Source: Micromonospora endolithica
GTDB lineage: Bacteria > Actinomycetota > Actinomycetes > Mycobacteriales > Micromonosporaceae
DNA length: 64,000 nt
Assembly: GCF_003626595.1 (NCBI RefSeq)
Contig: NZ_RBAK01000009.1
Location: 186,001 to 250,000, forward strand
Direction of reading: 5' to 3'
The translations under genes and the position numbers were made by a program. The first letter of the stretch is position 1, and the number at the start of each line of letters is the position of its first letter. Below the pieces are notes generated by a model. That model worked only from the letters and a program-made list of their open reading frames with translations, made no database searches and had not been told where the DNA came from. Of the stretch, positions 16,696 through 25,301 are shown one piece after another.

Positions 16696-17884
16696 GCTGT
16701 TGCCGGTCGGGCGGCGGGTGGCGTACTGGCGGGGGCGGCGCAAGTTGTCGCAGCAGGTGTTCGCCGACCGGCTCGGTAAGTCGAAGAGTTGGGTGGACAA
16801 GGTCGAGCGGGGCGTTCGGGCCCTGGACAAGGTGACGACGCTTCAGGAGATCGCTGCCGTCCTGCGCATCGACACGGCGGTGCTGCTGGCTCGGGATGCC
16901 CAGCCCACCGGAACGAGCGGGCGCGGCGAGGGCGTCGAGCGGGTCCGGGCCGCCCTGTCCCGGTACGACGTCCCCCTCGACAGGCCGGCGGCCCACCGGT
17001 CGGCTCTGCCGGTCGATCAGGTGGCCCGGCAGGTCGTACACGCCTGGACAACCTTCCAGCGCGCCCGCTATCCACAACTGACCGACCTGCTGCCTGAGCT
17101 GTTGGCCGACGTCGAGCGCACCCACTCCGGTGATCCGACCGCGGGCCGGGTGCCGCTGGTGGAGGCGTACCGGATCACCGCCTCCTTGCTGGTGAAGCTC
17201 GGCGACCCTGACCTGGCGTGGCTGGCCGTCGACCGGGCCATGAACGCCGCGACCGGTGATCGGGTCCTGGTGGCCGCCGCAGCAGTGCAACTCGGTCAGG
17301 TGCTACGCGCCTGCGGGCAGGCACGAGTGGCGAAATCTGCGATGCTCAACGCCGCCTACCGCATCGCCCCACCCGTGATCGAGTTCGGCCCACCCCCGGC
17401 GCTGTCCCTGTGCGGCACGCTGCTCGTCCAGGCGGCCCTGGCCGCCGCCTTCCATTCCGATGCGCGCACTGCGGAGGACCTGCTCGACGAGGCCGCGACA
17501 CTGGCCACCCACGTCAACGACGGCCATGACCACTACCGCACCGGGTTCGGACCCACTGCGGTTGCCCTGGCCCGCACCGCCGTAGCCGTCGAGCTGGGCG
17601 ACGTTCGGAACGCGGCGACCTGGCACGAGAAGGCTGTCCGGCGCGACGGCTGGCGGTGGTTGGCTCCCGAACACCGCGCGGCACACCTGGTCGACTCCGC
17701 CTGCGCCTACCTTCACGCCGACGACCCGATCAACGCCGGCCGGCTCCTGATCGACGCCGACCGCATCGCACCGGCCGAGGTCCGCCTACGACCCGCCGCT
17801 CGGGATCTGCTCGCCCAGATCGCCCGGGACCCCCGCACCCCGACCACCATCACCCAACTCGCCGTCACCCTCGGTTTGGGCTGA
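16682..17884 (+). CDS. XRE-family regulator with TPR domain
   Basis: A protein of 400 residues from GTG 16682. The HTH is at about 8-65: VGRRVAYWRGRRKLSQQVFADRLGKS and the recognition helix KSWVDKVERGVRALD. A linker follows, then a helical repeat domain (about 115-395) with TPR-like lines such as GDPDLAWLAVDRAMNAA and GDVRNAATWHEKAVRR. Such proteins are common in streptomycetes and micromonosporas, often in pairs with small partners as here. Signals and targets are unknown. Confidence 0.82.
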   Translation: MGSVELLPVGRRVAYWRGRRKLSQQVFADRLGKSKSWVDKVERGVRALDKVTTLQEIAAVLRIDTAVLLARDAQPTGTSGRGEGVERVRAALSRYDVPLDRPAAHRSALPVDQVARQVVHAWTTFQRARYPQLTDLLPELLADVERTHSGDPTAGRVPLVEAYRITASLLVKLGDPDLAWLAVDRAMNAATGDRVLVAAAAVQLGQVLRACGQARVAKSAMLNAAYRIAPPVIEFGPPPALSLCGTLLVQAALAAAFHSDARTAEDLLDEAATLATHVNDGHDHYRTGFGPTAVALARTAVAVELGDVRNAATWHEKAVRRDGWRWLAPEHRAAHLVDSACAYLHADDPINAGRLLIDADRIAPAEVRLRPAARDLLAQIARDPRTPTTITQLAVTLGLG

Positions 17885-17887
17885 ACC

Positions 17888-18128
17888 ATGACCGGACCGC
17901 ACCTGTCCCTGCCCCAGATCCGTAACCGGCTGATCCTCATCGCCCGTACCGTCCTCCGCCAACACGGGCCCGGGCCCGGACGACCGGTGCCCGATCTGCC
18001 GAACCCCGCACTGCGCGGTGGCGACCGCCGCCCGCGACGTCCTCCGCACCGCCGAGGAAGTGCCGCAGCGGAGTACCGCGACCGAGCCGACCGATCCGGA
18101 CCGGGACACACCTCCGGAGGCCGAATGA
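17888..18128 (+). pseudogene. Small Cys-rich protein gene with an apparent frameshift
   Basis: The frame from ATG 17888 (3 bases after the regulator stop) begins MTGPHLSLPQIRNRLI and becomes Arg/Pro junk after the run of G and C at about 17962-17980. A one-base shift there gives DDRCPICRTPHCAVATAARDVLRTAEE and a stop at 18126-18128, a sensible protein of about 80 residues with a CxxC...C zinc-knuckle-like motif. Without the shift the frame runs to 18295, antisense to the next gene. Either a real frameshift or a sequencing error in a GC-rich run. Confidence 0.55.
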
Positions 18129-18193
18129 CCTCGGGCGACACCCGATCCGACCGGCTCGCCGAGAGCGCGGGGCGGTCCGGGAAGGACGGTAGG

Positions 18194-18733
18194 TCACCGT
18201 ACGGTGAAGCCGCCGTGCTGGACGGTCTGTCTGAGCCAGTCGAGCCAGGCCACCCACAGGTCATCCCGCTCCAGTTCCGCCCGCAGGCTCGGTGACGACC
18301 CCTGATAGCAGCCGAGCGCTTCCTCGATCTCCTGCGCCCCGACCAGCCACGGACCGTTGCTCGTCAGCTTGAACACCGGGATACCCGTCCTGCCGGCGAC
18401 CGTCTGGGCCGAGGCCGCCCGTTCGGCTTCGTGGTACGCGTCCCGACGGCTCCGATCGGCAGAGCGCCAGTCTTCGACGCCGTCAAACGGCCAATCGGGA
18501 AAGGGCCGCGGGGTCGCGTGGTAGACCATGCCCGTGCGGCGCATTCCGTCTCGGCAGAAGCCCATGGCGGCGATGTTCAGGCTGAGGTGACAGGGACCCC
18601 GCAGCGACGCGTACGCATCCAGGCATGACGGAGCGTGCCCGCACAGATCCCCCGACTCGATGCAGGCTTCGAAGCGGGAGCGCGCGGTCGCCGCGGGTTC
18701 GGGTAGATCCGCCCACTCAAGGTCGTAGCCCAC
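18194..18733 (-). CDS. Hypothetical protein, 179 aa
   Basis: Starts at GTG 18731-18733 behind GGGGGG. The sequence has several cysteines (ACIESGDLCGHAPSCLDAY, HLSLNIAAMGFCRDGM), aromatic-rich PRPFPDWPFDGVEDW, and a C-terminal helical part with DDLWVAWLDWLRQTV. Probably cytosolic; no signal peptide or TM. Family not recognised. Confidence 0.65.
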   Translation of the reverse strand: MGYDLEWADLPEPAATARSRFEACIESGDLCGHAPSCLDAYASLRGPCHLSLNIAAMGFCRDGMRRTGMVYHATPRPFPDWPFDGVEDWRSADRSRRDAYHEAERAASAQTVAGRTGIPVFKLTSNGPWLVGAQEIEEALGCYQGSSPSLRAELERDDLWVAWLDWLRQTVQHGGFTVR

Positions 18734-18801
18734 CGGCCCCCCTTCGCTGCCGGCGCTTCAGCCGGCGCTCGGCGTCACGACATTACGCGTATGGTGTCGC
18801 G

Positions 18802-19113
18802 GTGATCACCTGCGTTCTGCACTACACCATCGATCCCGCGCAGATCGAGGCGTTCGAACGTTTCGCCCGGGAGTGGATGCGACTGGTGAACCGGCACGGT
18901 GGTGTCCACCACGGTTACTTCCTGCCTGCCGAGGGCGCCAGCGACCGCGCCGAGGCGCTGTTCAGTTTCGAGAGCCTGGCCGCCTACGAGCGGTACCGCT
19001 CGCGGTTCGGCCACGACCCGGAGTTCGTCGCGGCGGACCGCATCCGCGAGGAGTCGGGGTGTGTGGTGCGCTACGAGCGGACGTTCATGCGCCCGCTCCT
19101 GCCCACCGACTGA
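18802..19113 (+). CDS. NIPSNAP-family protein
   Basis: A protein of 103 residues, an antiparallel dimeric alpha-beta barrel type: VITCVLHYTIDPAQIEAFERFAREW, the GGVHHGYFLPAEG turn, LFSFESLAAYERYRSRF, and RTFMRPLLP at the end. This is the NIPSNAP pattern. Start GTG 18802 has no ribosome site; TATGGT at 18790-18795 would start transcription at about the GTG, so a leaderless message is plausible. Function of bacterial members is mostly unknown. Confidence 0.82.
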   Translation: MITCVLHYTIDPAQIEAFERFAREWMRLVNRHGGVHHGYFLPAEGASDRAEALFSFESLAAYERYRSRFGHDPEFVAADRIREESGCVVRYERTFMRPLLPTD

Positions 19114-19174
19114 CCCGGGCCCCCGTCTGCGGCGGGTCAGTCGGTGGCCGGCAACCGCCGACGATGGATCGGAG

Positions 19175-19222
19175 GCGCCTCATGTCAGTCAGACATATCT
19201 ATGTCGGAGAGAAATGAGGCGC
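19175..19222. promoter_or_regulatory. Nested inverted repeats upstream of the META lipoprotein gene
   Basis: Outer arms GCGCCTCAT (19175-19183) and ATGAGGCGC (19214-19222), with an inner hairpin GACATA-TC-TATGTC (19192-19205). The inner part is AT-rich compared with the surroundings. It may be a terminator for the NIPSNAP gene or an operator for the next one. Confidence 0.45.
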
Positions 19223-19358
19223 TCGTGAGTTGTGCCTTCCGATCCGACTACGAGCGGTAGCGGCCCGCGCAGTGGCGGGGCGTGCGAGGGCCGGGCGGGA
19301 ACCGGCCGCCCGACCGGGCCGTCCAATCCGTGCTGGTGACGACGGTACGGGAGGACAC

Positions 19359-20234
19359 ATGCGACACGGTCGGTACGCGCTGGGGTTCGCGGCACTGACG
19401 CTGGCTTTGACCGCCTGCTCCGCTCCGGGGGACGGGCCGCCGGCCGGCACCCTTCCGCAGCAGGCTCCCGTGACCGTCGGCGAGCCGACGGACCTGATCG
19501 GCGTCTGGACGGTGCGCGGGGCCGAGGTGGAGTCCGGCACGATCCTCCGGCTCGCCGACGACGGACTGACCGTCTTCGGCAGGTGCCAGCAGCTCATCGG
19601 TGAATGGCGGGCGGACGAGGTCGGCCTGTTCGTCGCCCACGTCAACGGCGCTTCCGGGGCCGCGGACGGCCGGTGCGGGCCGCCCGGCCCACCCGGTACG
19701 CCCGGCTGGCTGACCCGGGCAGGCAACTACCAGGTGCAGGGCGACGTGCGCGTGCTCCTCGACGACGCGGGCGCGGAGGTAGCCCGGCTGTCGCCGGGGG
19801 CCCGCCCGACCGTACCGCCGGACACGGATCCCGCGTGGACCGCGCCGCCGGTGGTGACCGACCAGGCGCGGGCCTGGCTGGCGCCGTCCACGCCGCTGCC
19901 GGCGGCGCTCCCGCCGGTCACCCGGGACGCGCTGGTCGGCCGGTGGCTGCCGGTGGTCGACCCGGGTCGCCGGCCGACACCCGCCCACGTCGTCCTGACC
20001 GACGACGGCGCGTGGCGCGGGTCGGACGGCTGCAACGGCCTGTCCGGACGCTGGGTGGCCGGGCCGGACGGAGCGCTGCTGGCCATCGCCGGCCCGCAGA
20101 CGTTGATCGGCTGCGACGCGGTGCCGGTGGGCCAGTGGTTGCAGACGGCCCGGCGGGCGGGACTGGACGGCGACGTGCTGGTGCTGCTGGACGCGAAGGG
20201 CGCGGAGACCGGCCGGCTGCGCCGCGACGGCTGA
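19359..20234 (+). CDS. Lipoprotein with two META/HslJ-like domains
   Basis: A protein of 291 residues from ATG 19359, GGGAGG 4-5 bases upstream. A lipobox (LALTACS) ends the signal peptide at about residue 20, so it is anchored outside the cell. The second half is a clear META domain: LVGRWLPV, the strand VVLTDDGAWRGSDGCNGLSGRW and IGCDAVPVGQWL. The first half (LIGVWTVRGAEV, LRLADDGLTVFGRCQQLIGEW) looks like a diverged copy, so the protein is an internal duplication. HslJ-like proteins are tied to stress or heat resistance of the envelope; role here unknown. Confidence 0.8.
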   Translation: MRHGRYALGFAALTLALTACSAPGDGPPAGTLPQQAPVTVGEPTDLIGVWTVRGAEVESGTILRLADDGLTVFGRCQQLIGEWRADEVGLFVAHVNGASGAADGRCGPPGPPGTPGWLTRAGNYQVQGDVRVLLDDAGAEVARLSPGARPTVPPDTDPAWTAPPVVTDQARAWLAPSTPLPAALPPVTRDALVGRWLPVVDPGRRPTPAHVVLTDDGAWRGSDGCNGLSGRWVAGPDGALLAIAGPQTLIGCDAVPVGQWLQTARRAGLDGDVLVLLDAKGAETGRLRRDG

Positions 20235-20246
20235 CCGGCCTCCCGG

Positions 20247-21134
20247 TCAGCCCGCCCGGCGCGGATGGGCGGCGAAGAAGTCCCAGATGAGTTCGGTCGC
20301 GTTGATCGCGGTGTCCGGCGCGCCCAGCCCCAGCGCGGCGCCGCCCGGCCAGTTGTGGCCCATTCCGTTGATCGTGTAGCCGACGACCTCGGTGCCACCC
20401 GGGCAGGTCGAGACGACCCGGTTGACGGTCTTGGCCCGGTCCACCCAGGCCAGCGGCTGGTCCACGCAGCCGTACTCACGCCGCCACTGGACGAGCCGGA
20501 TCTCCAGCGCGTCGGCGTTGCGATCGTCGGTGCCGATGAACGACAGGACCGACACCGACCGGGCCGGCCCGCCCGTGCCCCCCGGCTGGCCGCCGGCGAG
20601 CCCGCTGCTGACCGGGGCGATGGCCGCGAACAGGTCGGGCGCCTCCGTGGCCAGCCGGAACGCCATCGAACCCCCGGCCGACATGCCGGTGGCGTAGACC
20701 CGGTCCGGGTCGACGTCCCACGTCCGCACCAGGTGCTCCACCATCGCCCGGACGAAGCCGACGTCCTCGTGGCCGCCGCAGCACGGGTACGCGACCAGGA
20801 AGCCCTCCCGGTCGGCCGTGGCGTCCAGCCGGGTCATGTCGCGCATCGTCTTCACGTCGGCCCCGCGATAGTGGATCGCCACCACCAGCGGCGTCTTCCG
20901 TCCGGGCCGGTAACCGGGCGGCGCGTGCAGCTCGTACTCGCCGGTCCGCCCCTCGATGGTCAGGCGGTGGTCGCCCGGCGCCGGCTTCTCCGGCGCTGCC
21001 GACGGGCTCCCGCCCGCCGTCGCGGCCGTTCCGTCCGGGCCGGTCGGGTCGCCCGCACCGCACCCGGCGGGGCCGGACAGCAGGGTCAGCGCGGCGAGCG
21101 CCGCGGCGAGTCTGGATCTGGTCGTAAAGCCCAT
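20247..21134 (-). CDS. Secreted PHB-depolymerase-like esterase (LpqC type) lipoprotein
   Basis: A protein of 295 residues from ATG 21132-21134. Signal peptide with lipobox (LLSGPAGC). The alpha/beta hydrolase triad is visible: nucleophile in GMSAGGSM, Asp in FIGTDDRN and His in NGMGHNWPGG; the oxyanion-side HYRGAD and the YPCCGG segment are typical of esterase PHB-depolymerase/feruloyl esterase relatives. It probably hydrolyses an ester substrate outside the cell. It converges with the META lipoprotein gene, leaving 12 bases. Confidence 0.85.
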   Translation of the reverse strand: MGFTTRSRLAAALAALTLLSGPAGCGAGDPTGPDGTAATAGGSPSAAPEKPAPGDHRLTIEGRTGEYELHAPPGYRPGRKTPLVVAIHYRGADVKTMRDMTRLDATADREGFLVAYPCCGGHEDVGFVRAMVEHLVRTWDVDPDRVYATGMSAGGSMAFRLATEAPDLFAAIAPVSSGLAGGQPGGTGGPARSVSVLSFIGTDDRNADALEIRLVQWRREYGCVDQPLAWVDRAKTVNRVVSTCPGGTEVVGYTINGMGHNWPGGAALGLGAPDTAINATELIWDFFAAHPRRAG

Positions 21135-21221
21135 CGAGCACCCCCGTGGTCGTTTCCGGCAAACTAACGCCGGCCCACGGTGGCCCGCTGTCCCCGTCGG
21201 CAACGATCGGGAAACGAAGGC

Positions 21222-21695
21222 TCAGTCGTGCAGCTCGGTGCGGTGGATCTCGGCGAACGCCGCCGCCAGGTGGGCGTCGAACGGTTCGCCGGTCGTCGCC
21301 AGCAGGTCGGTGACGAGCAGCGGCCCGTGCGCGGCGATCGCCGCCGGGCCGGGCGGCGTCTCGTCGGCCTCCGGGTCGTACAGGCCGAGGGCGCCGGCGA
21401 GCAGGACCAGCACCACGTGCGGGTCGACGTCCGTCCGCCACCGCGCGGCGCCGCGCACGCACCGTTCCAGCACCTGGCGTACGTCGTCGCCGGCCAACCC
21501 GTCCGGATGCCCCTGCTCCAGCAGGGACCGGACCACCGCGCCGAGGACCAACCCCGACCGGTCGGCGGCCGCGAGCCGCCCGACCGCCACGTCGTACGCC
21601 TCGCCGTCCTGTTCCCGGGCGGCGACGACCGCGTCGGTGGCGGTAACCGCGATCTCCCGGGCGGGTGCGGGCAGGTGGCGCCAGGTCGTGCTCAC
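21222..21695 (-). CDS. Hypothetical helical protein, 157 aa
   Basis: Starts at GTG 21693-21695. Nearly all-helical (AREIAVTATDAVVAAREQDG, DDVRQVLERCVRGAA, VVLVLLAGALGLYDPEADE) with no signal peptide. No family recognised. It could be a diverged TetR-C-like or SCO-type helical bundle, but there is no HTH. The codon use is normal for the genome. Confidence 0.6.
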   Translation of the reverse strand: MSTTWRHLPAPAREIAVTATDAVVAAREQDGEAYDVAVGRLAAADRSGLVLGAVVRSLLEQGHPDGLAGDDVRQVLERCVRGAARWRTDVDPHVVLVLLAGALGLYDPEADETPPGPAAIAAHGPLLVTDLLATTGEPFDAHLAAAFAEIHRTELHD

Positions 21696-21783
21696 CGGGT
21701 CAGCATGGCAGACCGGACCGACGGCGGAACGGGGGCGGGCCCCGGAGCGGCTGCTCCGGGGCCCGTTTCCGTGCGGGTGCCGA

Positions 21784-23490
21784 TCAGGCCGCGGGGACCT
21801 CGGCGGTGGTGCGGATGCGGTCCAGTGCCGGAGCCGACACCGGGGAGTTCGCGGTCAGGTAGGCCACGAACGCGTCCAGGTCGATCAGGCCGGTGACGGC
21901 GTTGGTGCCGCCGGTGAGGACGCTGAAGCCGTCACCGCCGCCGGCCAGGAAGTTGTTCACCGTGACCCGGTAGGTGGCGTCGGCGGTGACCGGGGTGCCG
22001 CCCAGGGTGAGGCTGCCCGGTACCACCCGGGTGCCGGCGCACGGGTCGGCGGTGGGGGCGGTGGTGCCGTTCGGGTCGACCGTGTAGCCGACGGTGGACG
22101 ACGGGTAGAGCGTCCGCCCGGTGACGAACTGCTGCTCCAGCAGGCAGTAGAGCTGCGCGCCGGTGAGGTCGAGGGTCACCAGGTTGTTGGCGAACGGCTG
22201 GACCGTGAACGCCTCCTCGTAGGTGACCGTGCCGGCGTCGAGGTCGGCCCGTACGCCACCGGGGTTCATGAAGGCCGCGACCGCGCCCTGCTCGTCGTCG
22301 GTGGCGGCGAGCTGCGCGTCGGCGATCACGTTGCCCAGCGGCGACTCGCCCAGAGACGTACCGAAGAGGGTTTCCTGGGCGCGGACGAGCGCCTCGGCGG
22401 TGGTGCCGACCTCACGGCCGGCGACCGGGCCGAGCACCTCCTTGTAGCGGTCGATCAGCGCGGTCTGCCGCGCGTCCTTGGTCACGTCCCGGGTGACCAC
22501 CACGTTCTCGGCGGTCGCGGAGAGCACGTCGCCGCTGCGCCGGTCGATCTTCAGGTCGATGTCGGTGATCAGGCGACCGAAGGAGCTGGCGCTGGTCACC
22601 AGCTTGTTGTTGACCTCGCAGTTGTACGCCTGGTGGGTGTGCCCGCTGACCACCACGTCGATCGACGGGTCCATCCGGTTCACCACGTCCACGACCGGGC
22701 CGGTGAAGTCGACGCAGTCGTTGATGCCGCCGGCCCCGGCCTGGGTGCCGCCCTCGTGCAGCAGCACGACAATGGCCTCCACGCCCTTGCGGCGCAGCTC
22801 GTGGGCGTACCGGTTGGCGGTGACCGCCTCGTCGGCGAAGGTCAGCCCGGCGACGCCCTGCTGGCTGACGATCTGCGGGGTGCCCTCCAGGGTCATGCCG
22901 ATGAAGCCGACCTTGACGCCCTGCACCTTGTGGATGGCGTACGGGGGCAGCAGCGGCTTGCCGGTACTGGTCTTGAACGCGTTGGCGGAGAGGTACTGGA
23001 AGCCGGCGCCCTTGTAGGGGGTGCCGTCGGCGCAGCCGTCGACCGGGTGGCAGCCGCCGTTCTGGATGCGCAGCAGCTCGGCGGCGCCCTCGTCGAACTC
23101 GTGGTTGCCGACGCTGGCGTAGTCGAGGCCGGCCAGCGACAGCGCCTCGATGGCCGGCTCGTCGTGGAACGCCGCGGACAGCAGCGGGGACGCGCCGATC
23201 AGGTCGCCGGCCGCGACGGTGATGGTGTTCTTCTTGCGGCCGGCCTCGGCCAGCTCCGCCAGGTGGGTGGCGAGGTATTCGACGCCACCGGCCGGCTGGC
23301 CGGCGATGGCGCCGCTGGAACCGGTCGGCGGTTCGAGGTGGCCGTGGAAGTCGTTGAGGGCGAGCAGCTTGACGTCGACCGGCTTGGGCCGGGCGTCCGC
23401 CTCGTCGGGGGTGGTGGTGACCGCGCCGAACGCGGCCACGGCGAGCGCGGTCAGGCCGATGGCGGCCCGACGCATCCCGGGGATGGACAT
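21784..23490 (-). CDS. Secreted 5'-nucleotidase / UDP-sugar hydrolase
   Basis: A protein of 568 residues from ATG 23488-23490 with GAGGAG 5 bases upstream and a signal peptide. The metallophosphatase domain has the expected motifs in order: LLALNDFHGH, AAGDLIGASP, SVGNHEFDEG and VSGHTHQAYNC. The 5'-nucleotidase C-terminal domain follows (NVIADAQLAATDD, FMNPGGVRADLDAG, FGF-like EAFTVQPFANNLV). It should release phosphate and nucleosides from extracellular nucleotides, which fits the nearby phosphodiesterase and, further on, deoD. No cell-wall anchor seen, so probably released. Confidence 0.92.
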   Translation of the reverse strand: MSIPGMRRAAIGLTALAVAAFGAVTTTPDEADARPKPVDVKLLALNDFHGHLEPPTGSSGAIAGQPAGGVEYLATHLAELAEAGRKKNTITVAAGDLIGASPLLSAAFHDEPAIEALSLAGLDYASVGNHEFDEGAAELLRIQNGGCHPVDGCADGTPYKGAGFQYLSANAFKTSTGKPLLPPYAIHKVQGVKVGFIGMTLEGTPQIVSQQGVAGLTFADEAVTANRYAHELRRKGVEAIVVLLHEGGTQAGAGGINDCVDFTGPVVDVVNRMDPSIDVVVSGHTHQAYNCEVNNKLVTSASSFGRLITDIDLKIDRRSGDVLSATAENVVVTRDVTKDARQTALIDRYKEVLGPVAGREVGTTAEALVRAQETLFGTSLGESPLGNVIADAQLAATDDEQGAVAAFMNPGGVRADLDAGTVTYEEAFTVQPFANNLVTLDLTGAQLYCLLEQQFVTGRTLYPSSTVGYTVDPNGTTAPTADPCAGTRVVPGSLTLGGTPVTADATYRVTVNNFLAGGGDGFSVLTGGTNAVTGLIDLDAFVAYLTANSPVSAPALDRIRTTAEVPAA

Positions 23491-23701
23491 GGATCTCCTC
23501 GTGGGAATCCGACGCGGGGCGGCCGGGCGATGGGTCACGCCGGGCCGGTCCGCGCCGTCGACAGGTTCGGTACGGGTGGCGACGGTGGGGGACCGCCGCC
23601 CGCGTCGGGGACAGCCTCTCATCCGAACCGCCGCCAGTCGACCGGAGCGGCGGTGGACCTGCGGATACGGTCAGGTGACCGGAGAATGTCGACGGTCCGG
23701 C

Positions 23702-24331
23702 TCACCCGTCCAGGTGGGTCCGCAGGGAGCGGGCCAGGCTCTCCCGCTCCCAGGTGCCGGCGATGCCCGGCCGGTCGAGCAGGTAGCCCGCGATCCGGTC
23801 GACGTCCCAGCCGTGCGCCTCGCGCAGTCCACGGGCGATCGTCGCGAGGTAGGCCGGGGCCGGGGCCCGCCACTTCACGTCCGCGGCCGTCCACGGCGCG
23901 GTGAAGGTCAGCAGCGGGATCCCGTCCAGTCGCCCCGGACAGATCAACGTCTCGTACCGGCCGGGGCCCAGGGTCGCCCGCCCGCTCGCCACCGCCACGT
24001 CCACCAGGTCGAGGTCGGCGCCGGGCTCCCGGTGCATCTCCTGCGCCGCGACGTCGGCGAACTGGCCGACGTCGAGCAGGTAGGCCCGGGCGGCCGCCGC
24101 GCCGGGCAGCCCCGGGTCGTAGAAGGCCATCCCACCGGTCCACGCCCGGGACTCGCCGGCGAAGTAGATCCCACCGGGCAGCGTGACCGGTCGGGTGCGG
24201 CTCGGCGGGCGCGGGTCCCGGCACCCCGGGTAGGTCCGCAGCCCGCCGGGCGGGCATCCACCGGCGAGGTAGAAGCCGAGCCGGGCCGCGTACATGTTCG
24301 ACCCGTACGCGACGTACCAGATCTCCCGCAC
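23702..24331 (-). CDS. Gamma-glutamylcyclotransferase-like protein
   Basis: A protein of 209 residues from GTG 24329-24331 with GGAG upstream. It opens with WYVAYGSNM, the signature of the GGCT/BtrG-like fold, followed by a Pro-rich loop, GGIYFAGESRAWTGGMAFYDP, and LICPGRLDGIPLLTFT. The exact reaction (cyclotransferase, or another acyl transfer) is not determined. It follows the phosphodiesterase gene by 21 bases and is probably in the same operon. Confidence 0.78.
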   Translation of the reverse strand: MREIWYVAYGSNMYAARLGFYLAGGCPPGGLRTYPGCRDPRPPSRTRPVTLPGGIYFAGESRAWTGGMAFYDPGLPGAAAARAYLLDVGQFADVAAQEMHREPGADLDLVDVAVASGRATLGPGRYETLICPGRLDGIPLLTFTAPWTAADVKWRAPAPAYLATIARGLREAHGWDVDRIAGYLLDRPGIAGTWERESLARSLRTHLDG

Positions 24332-24352
24332 CGCCGACTCCGACCGCTGGCG

Positions 24353-25132
24353 TCAGAAGCCGCAGGTCATGCCGGCGGCGTGACTGACCTGCACCAGGTG
24401 GGTGACGCAGCCGTCGGGGTCGACGCGGTGCAGCAGCAGGGCGGTCGGCTCGGCCACCCAGCCGACCCGTTCGTCCTCGACCATGGTCAGGGTCGCCTGT
24501 TTCCAGGTGCTCGGCGCGACGGTGAGCACCGTGCCGCCGAACGCCGTCGTCACCGGCCGGTGCAGGTGACCGGCGGCGACGCGTACCACGTGGGGGTGCC
24601 GGGCGAGCACCTCGGCGAGCGCGTCGGAGTCGGCGAGCCGGATCGTGTCGGCGGCCGGGATGCCGACCGCGACCGGCGGGTGGTGCAGGCACACGACGGC
24701 GGGCACCTCGGGCCGCCCGGCGAGGACACCGTCGAGCCAGCCGAGCTGTTCCTCGCCGAGCCGCCCACCGCTGGACCCGGGCACCAGCGAGTCGAGCACC
24801 ACGATCGTCGCGGCGGGGTGGTCGACGTGGTAGTACGCCGAGAAGCCGCCACCCAGCCAGGGCGTCCCGCCGAACGCGTCGAGCAGCGACTCCCGGTCGT
24901 CGTGGTTGCCGGCGGCCAGGTGGACCGGCAGCGGGAACCGGCCGATGATCTCGCGCAGCGCCGCGTACTCGTCGGGACGCCCGCGGTCGACCAGGTCGCC
25001 GGTGACGACCACGCAGTCCGGGCGGGGGTTCAGCGCGAGGATCCGGCCGAGGGCGCGGTGCAGGCCGGCGGCCGGCTCGGCCCCGAGCACTCCGGTGGTG
25101 ACGTGCGGATCACTGAGCTGGGCGATGAGCAT
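24353..25132 (-). CDS. Class III cyclic-nucleotide phosphodiesterase (CpdA/Rv0805-like)
   Basis: A protein of 259 residues from ATG 25130-25132 with AGGAGG close upstream. It has the five metallophosphoesterase motifs in order: AQLSDPHV, VVTGDLVDRG, AAGNHDDRE, CLHHPPV and VAAGHLHRPV. This is the CpdA/Rv0805 pattern; known members cleave 3',5'-cAMP among other phosphodiesters. The promoter side contains the 33-bp motif at 25194-25226. Confidence 0.87.
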   Translation of the reverse strand: MLIAQLSDPHVTTGVLGAEPAAGLHRALGRILALNPRPDCVVVTGDLVDRGRPDEYAALREIIGRFPLPVHLAAGNHDDRESLLDAFGGTPWLGGGFSAYYHVDHPAATIVVLDSLVPGSSGGRLGEEQLGWLDGVLAGRPEVPAVVCLHHPPVAVGIPAADTIRLADSDALAEVLARHPHVVRVAAGHLHRPVTTAFGGTVLTVAPSTWKQATLTMVEDERVGWVAEPTALLLHRVDPDGCVTHLVQVSHAAGMTCGF

Positions 25133-25193
25133 CGCGCCTCCTGCGGCTCGGGACCCTCCACGCTAGCGCCGCGAGCGGTAACCCACAGGCCGC

Positions 25194-25226
25194 GTCCACA
25201 CCCTGTGGATGAAACATGTGTACGAA
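25194..25226 (-). promoter_or_regulatory. 33-bp conserved motif, copy A
   Basis: Read on the minus strand it matches 50383-50415 at 29 of 33 positions. It contains CGTACACATGTTTC, which is one base from a LexA-like GAAC-N4-GTTY box, followed by a TCCACA-N3-TGTGGA palindrome. It lies between the divergent phosphodiesterase (start 25132) and GGDEF genes. Confidence 0.6.
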
Positions 25227-25301
25227 CAAGCATTCGATCTTGGTGGGCGGTGGTACCCCGCGGCGCTGGTTACCCTTGATCGGCGACCCGGCACCGGCCG
25301 G

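Noticed and set aside
20956..23904. 982-codon plus-strand frame across several minus-strand genes
   Set aside because: It spans the antisense of the esterase, the 157-residue protein and the 5'-nucleotidase, whose motifs are complete; the product is low complexity.
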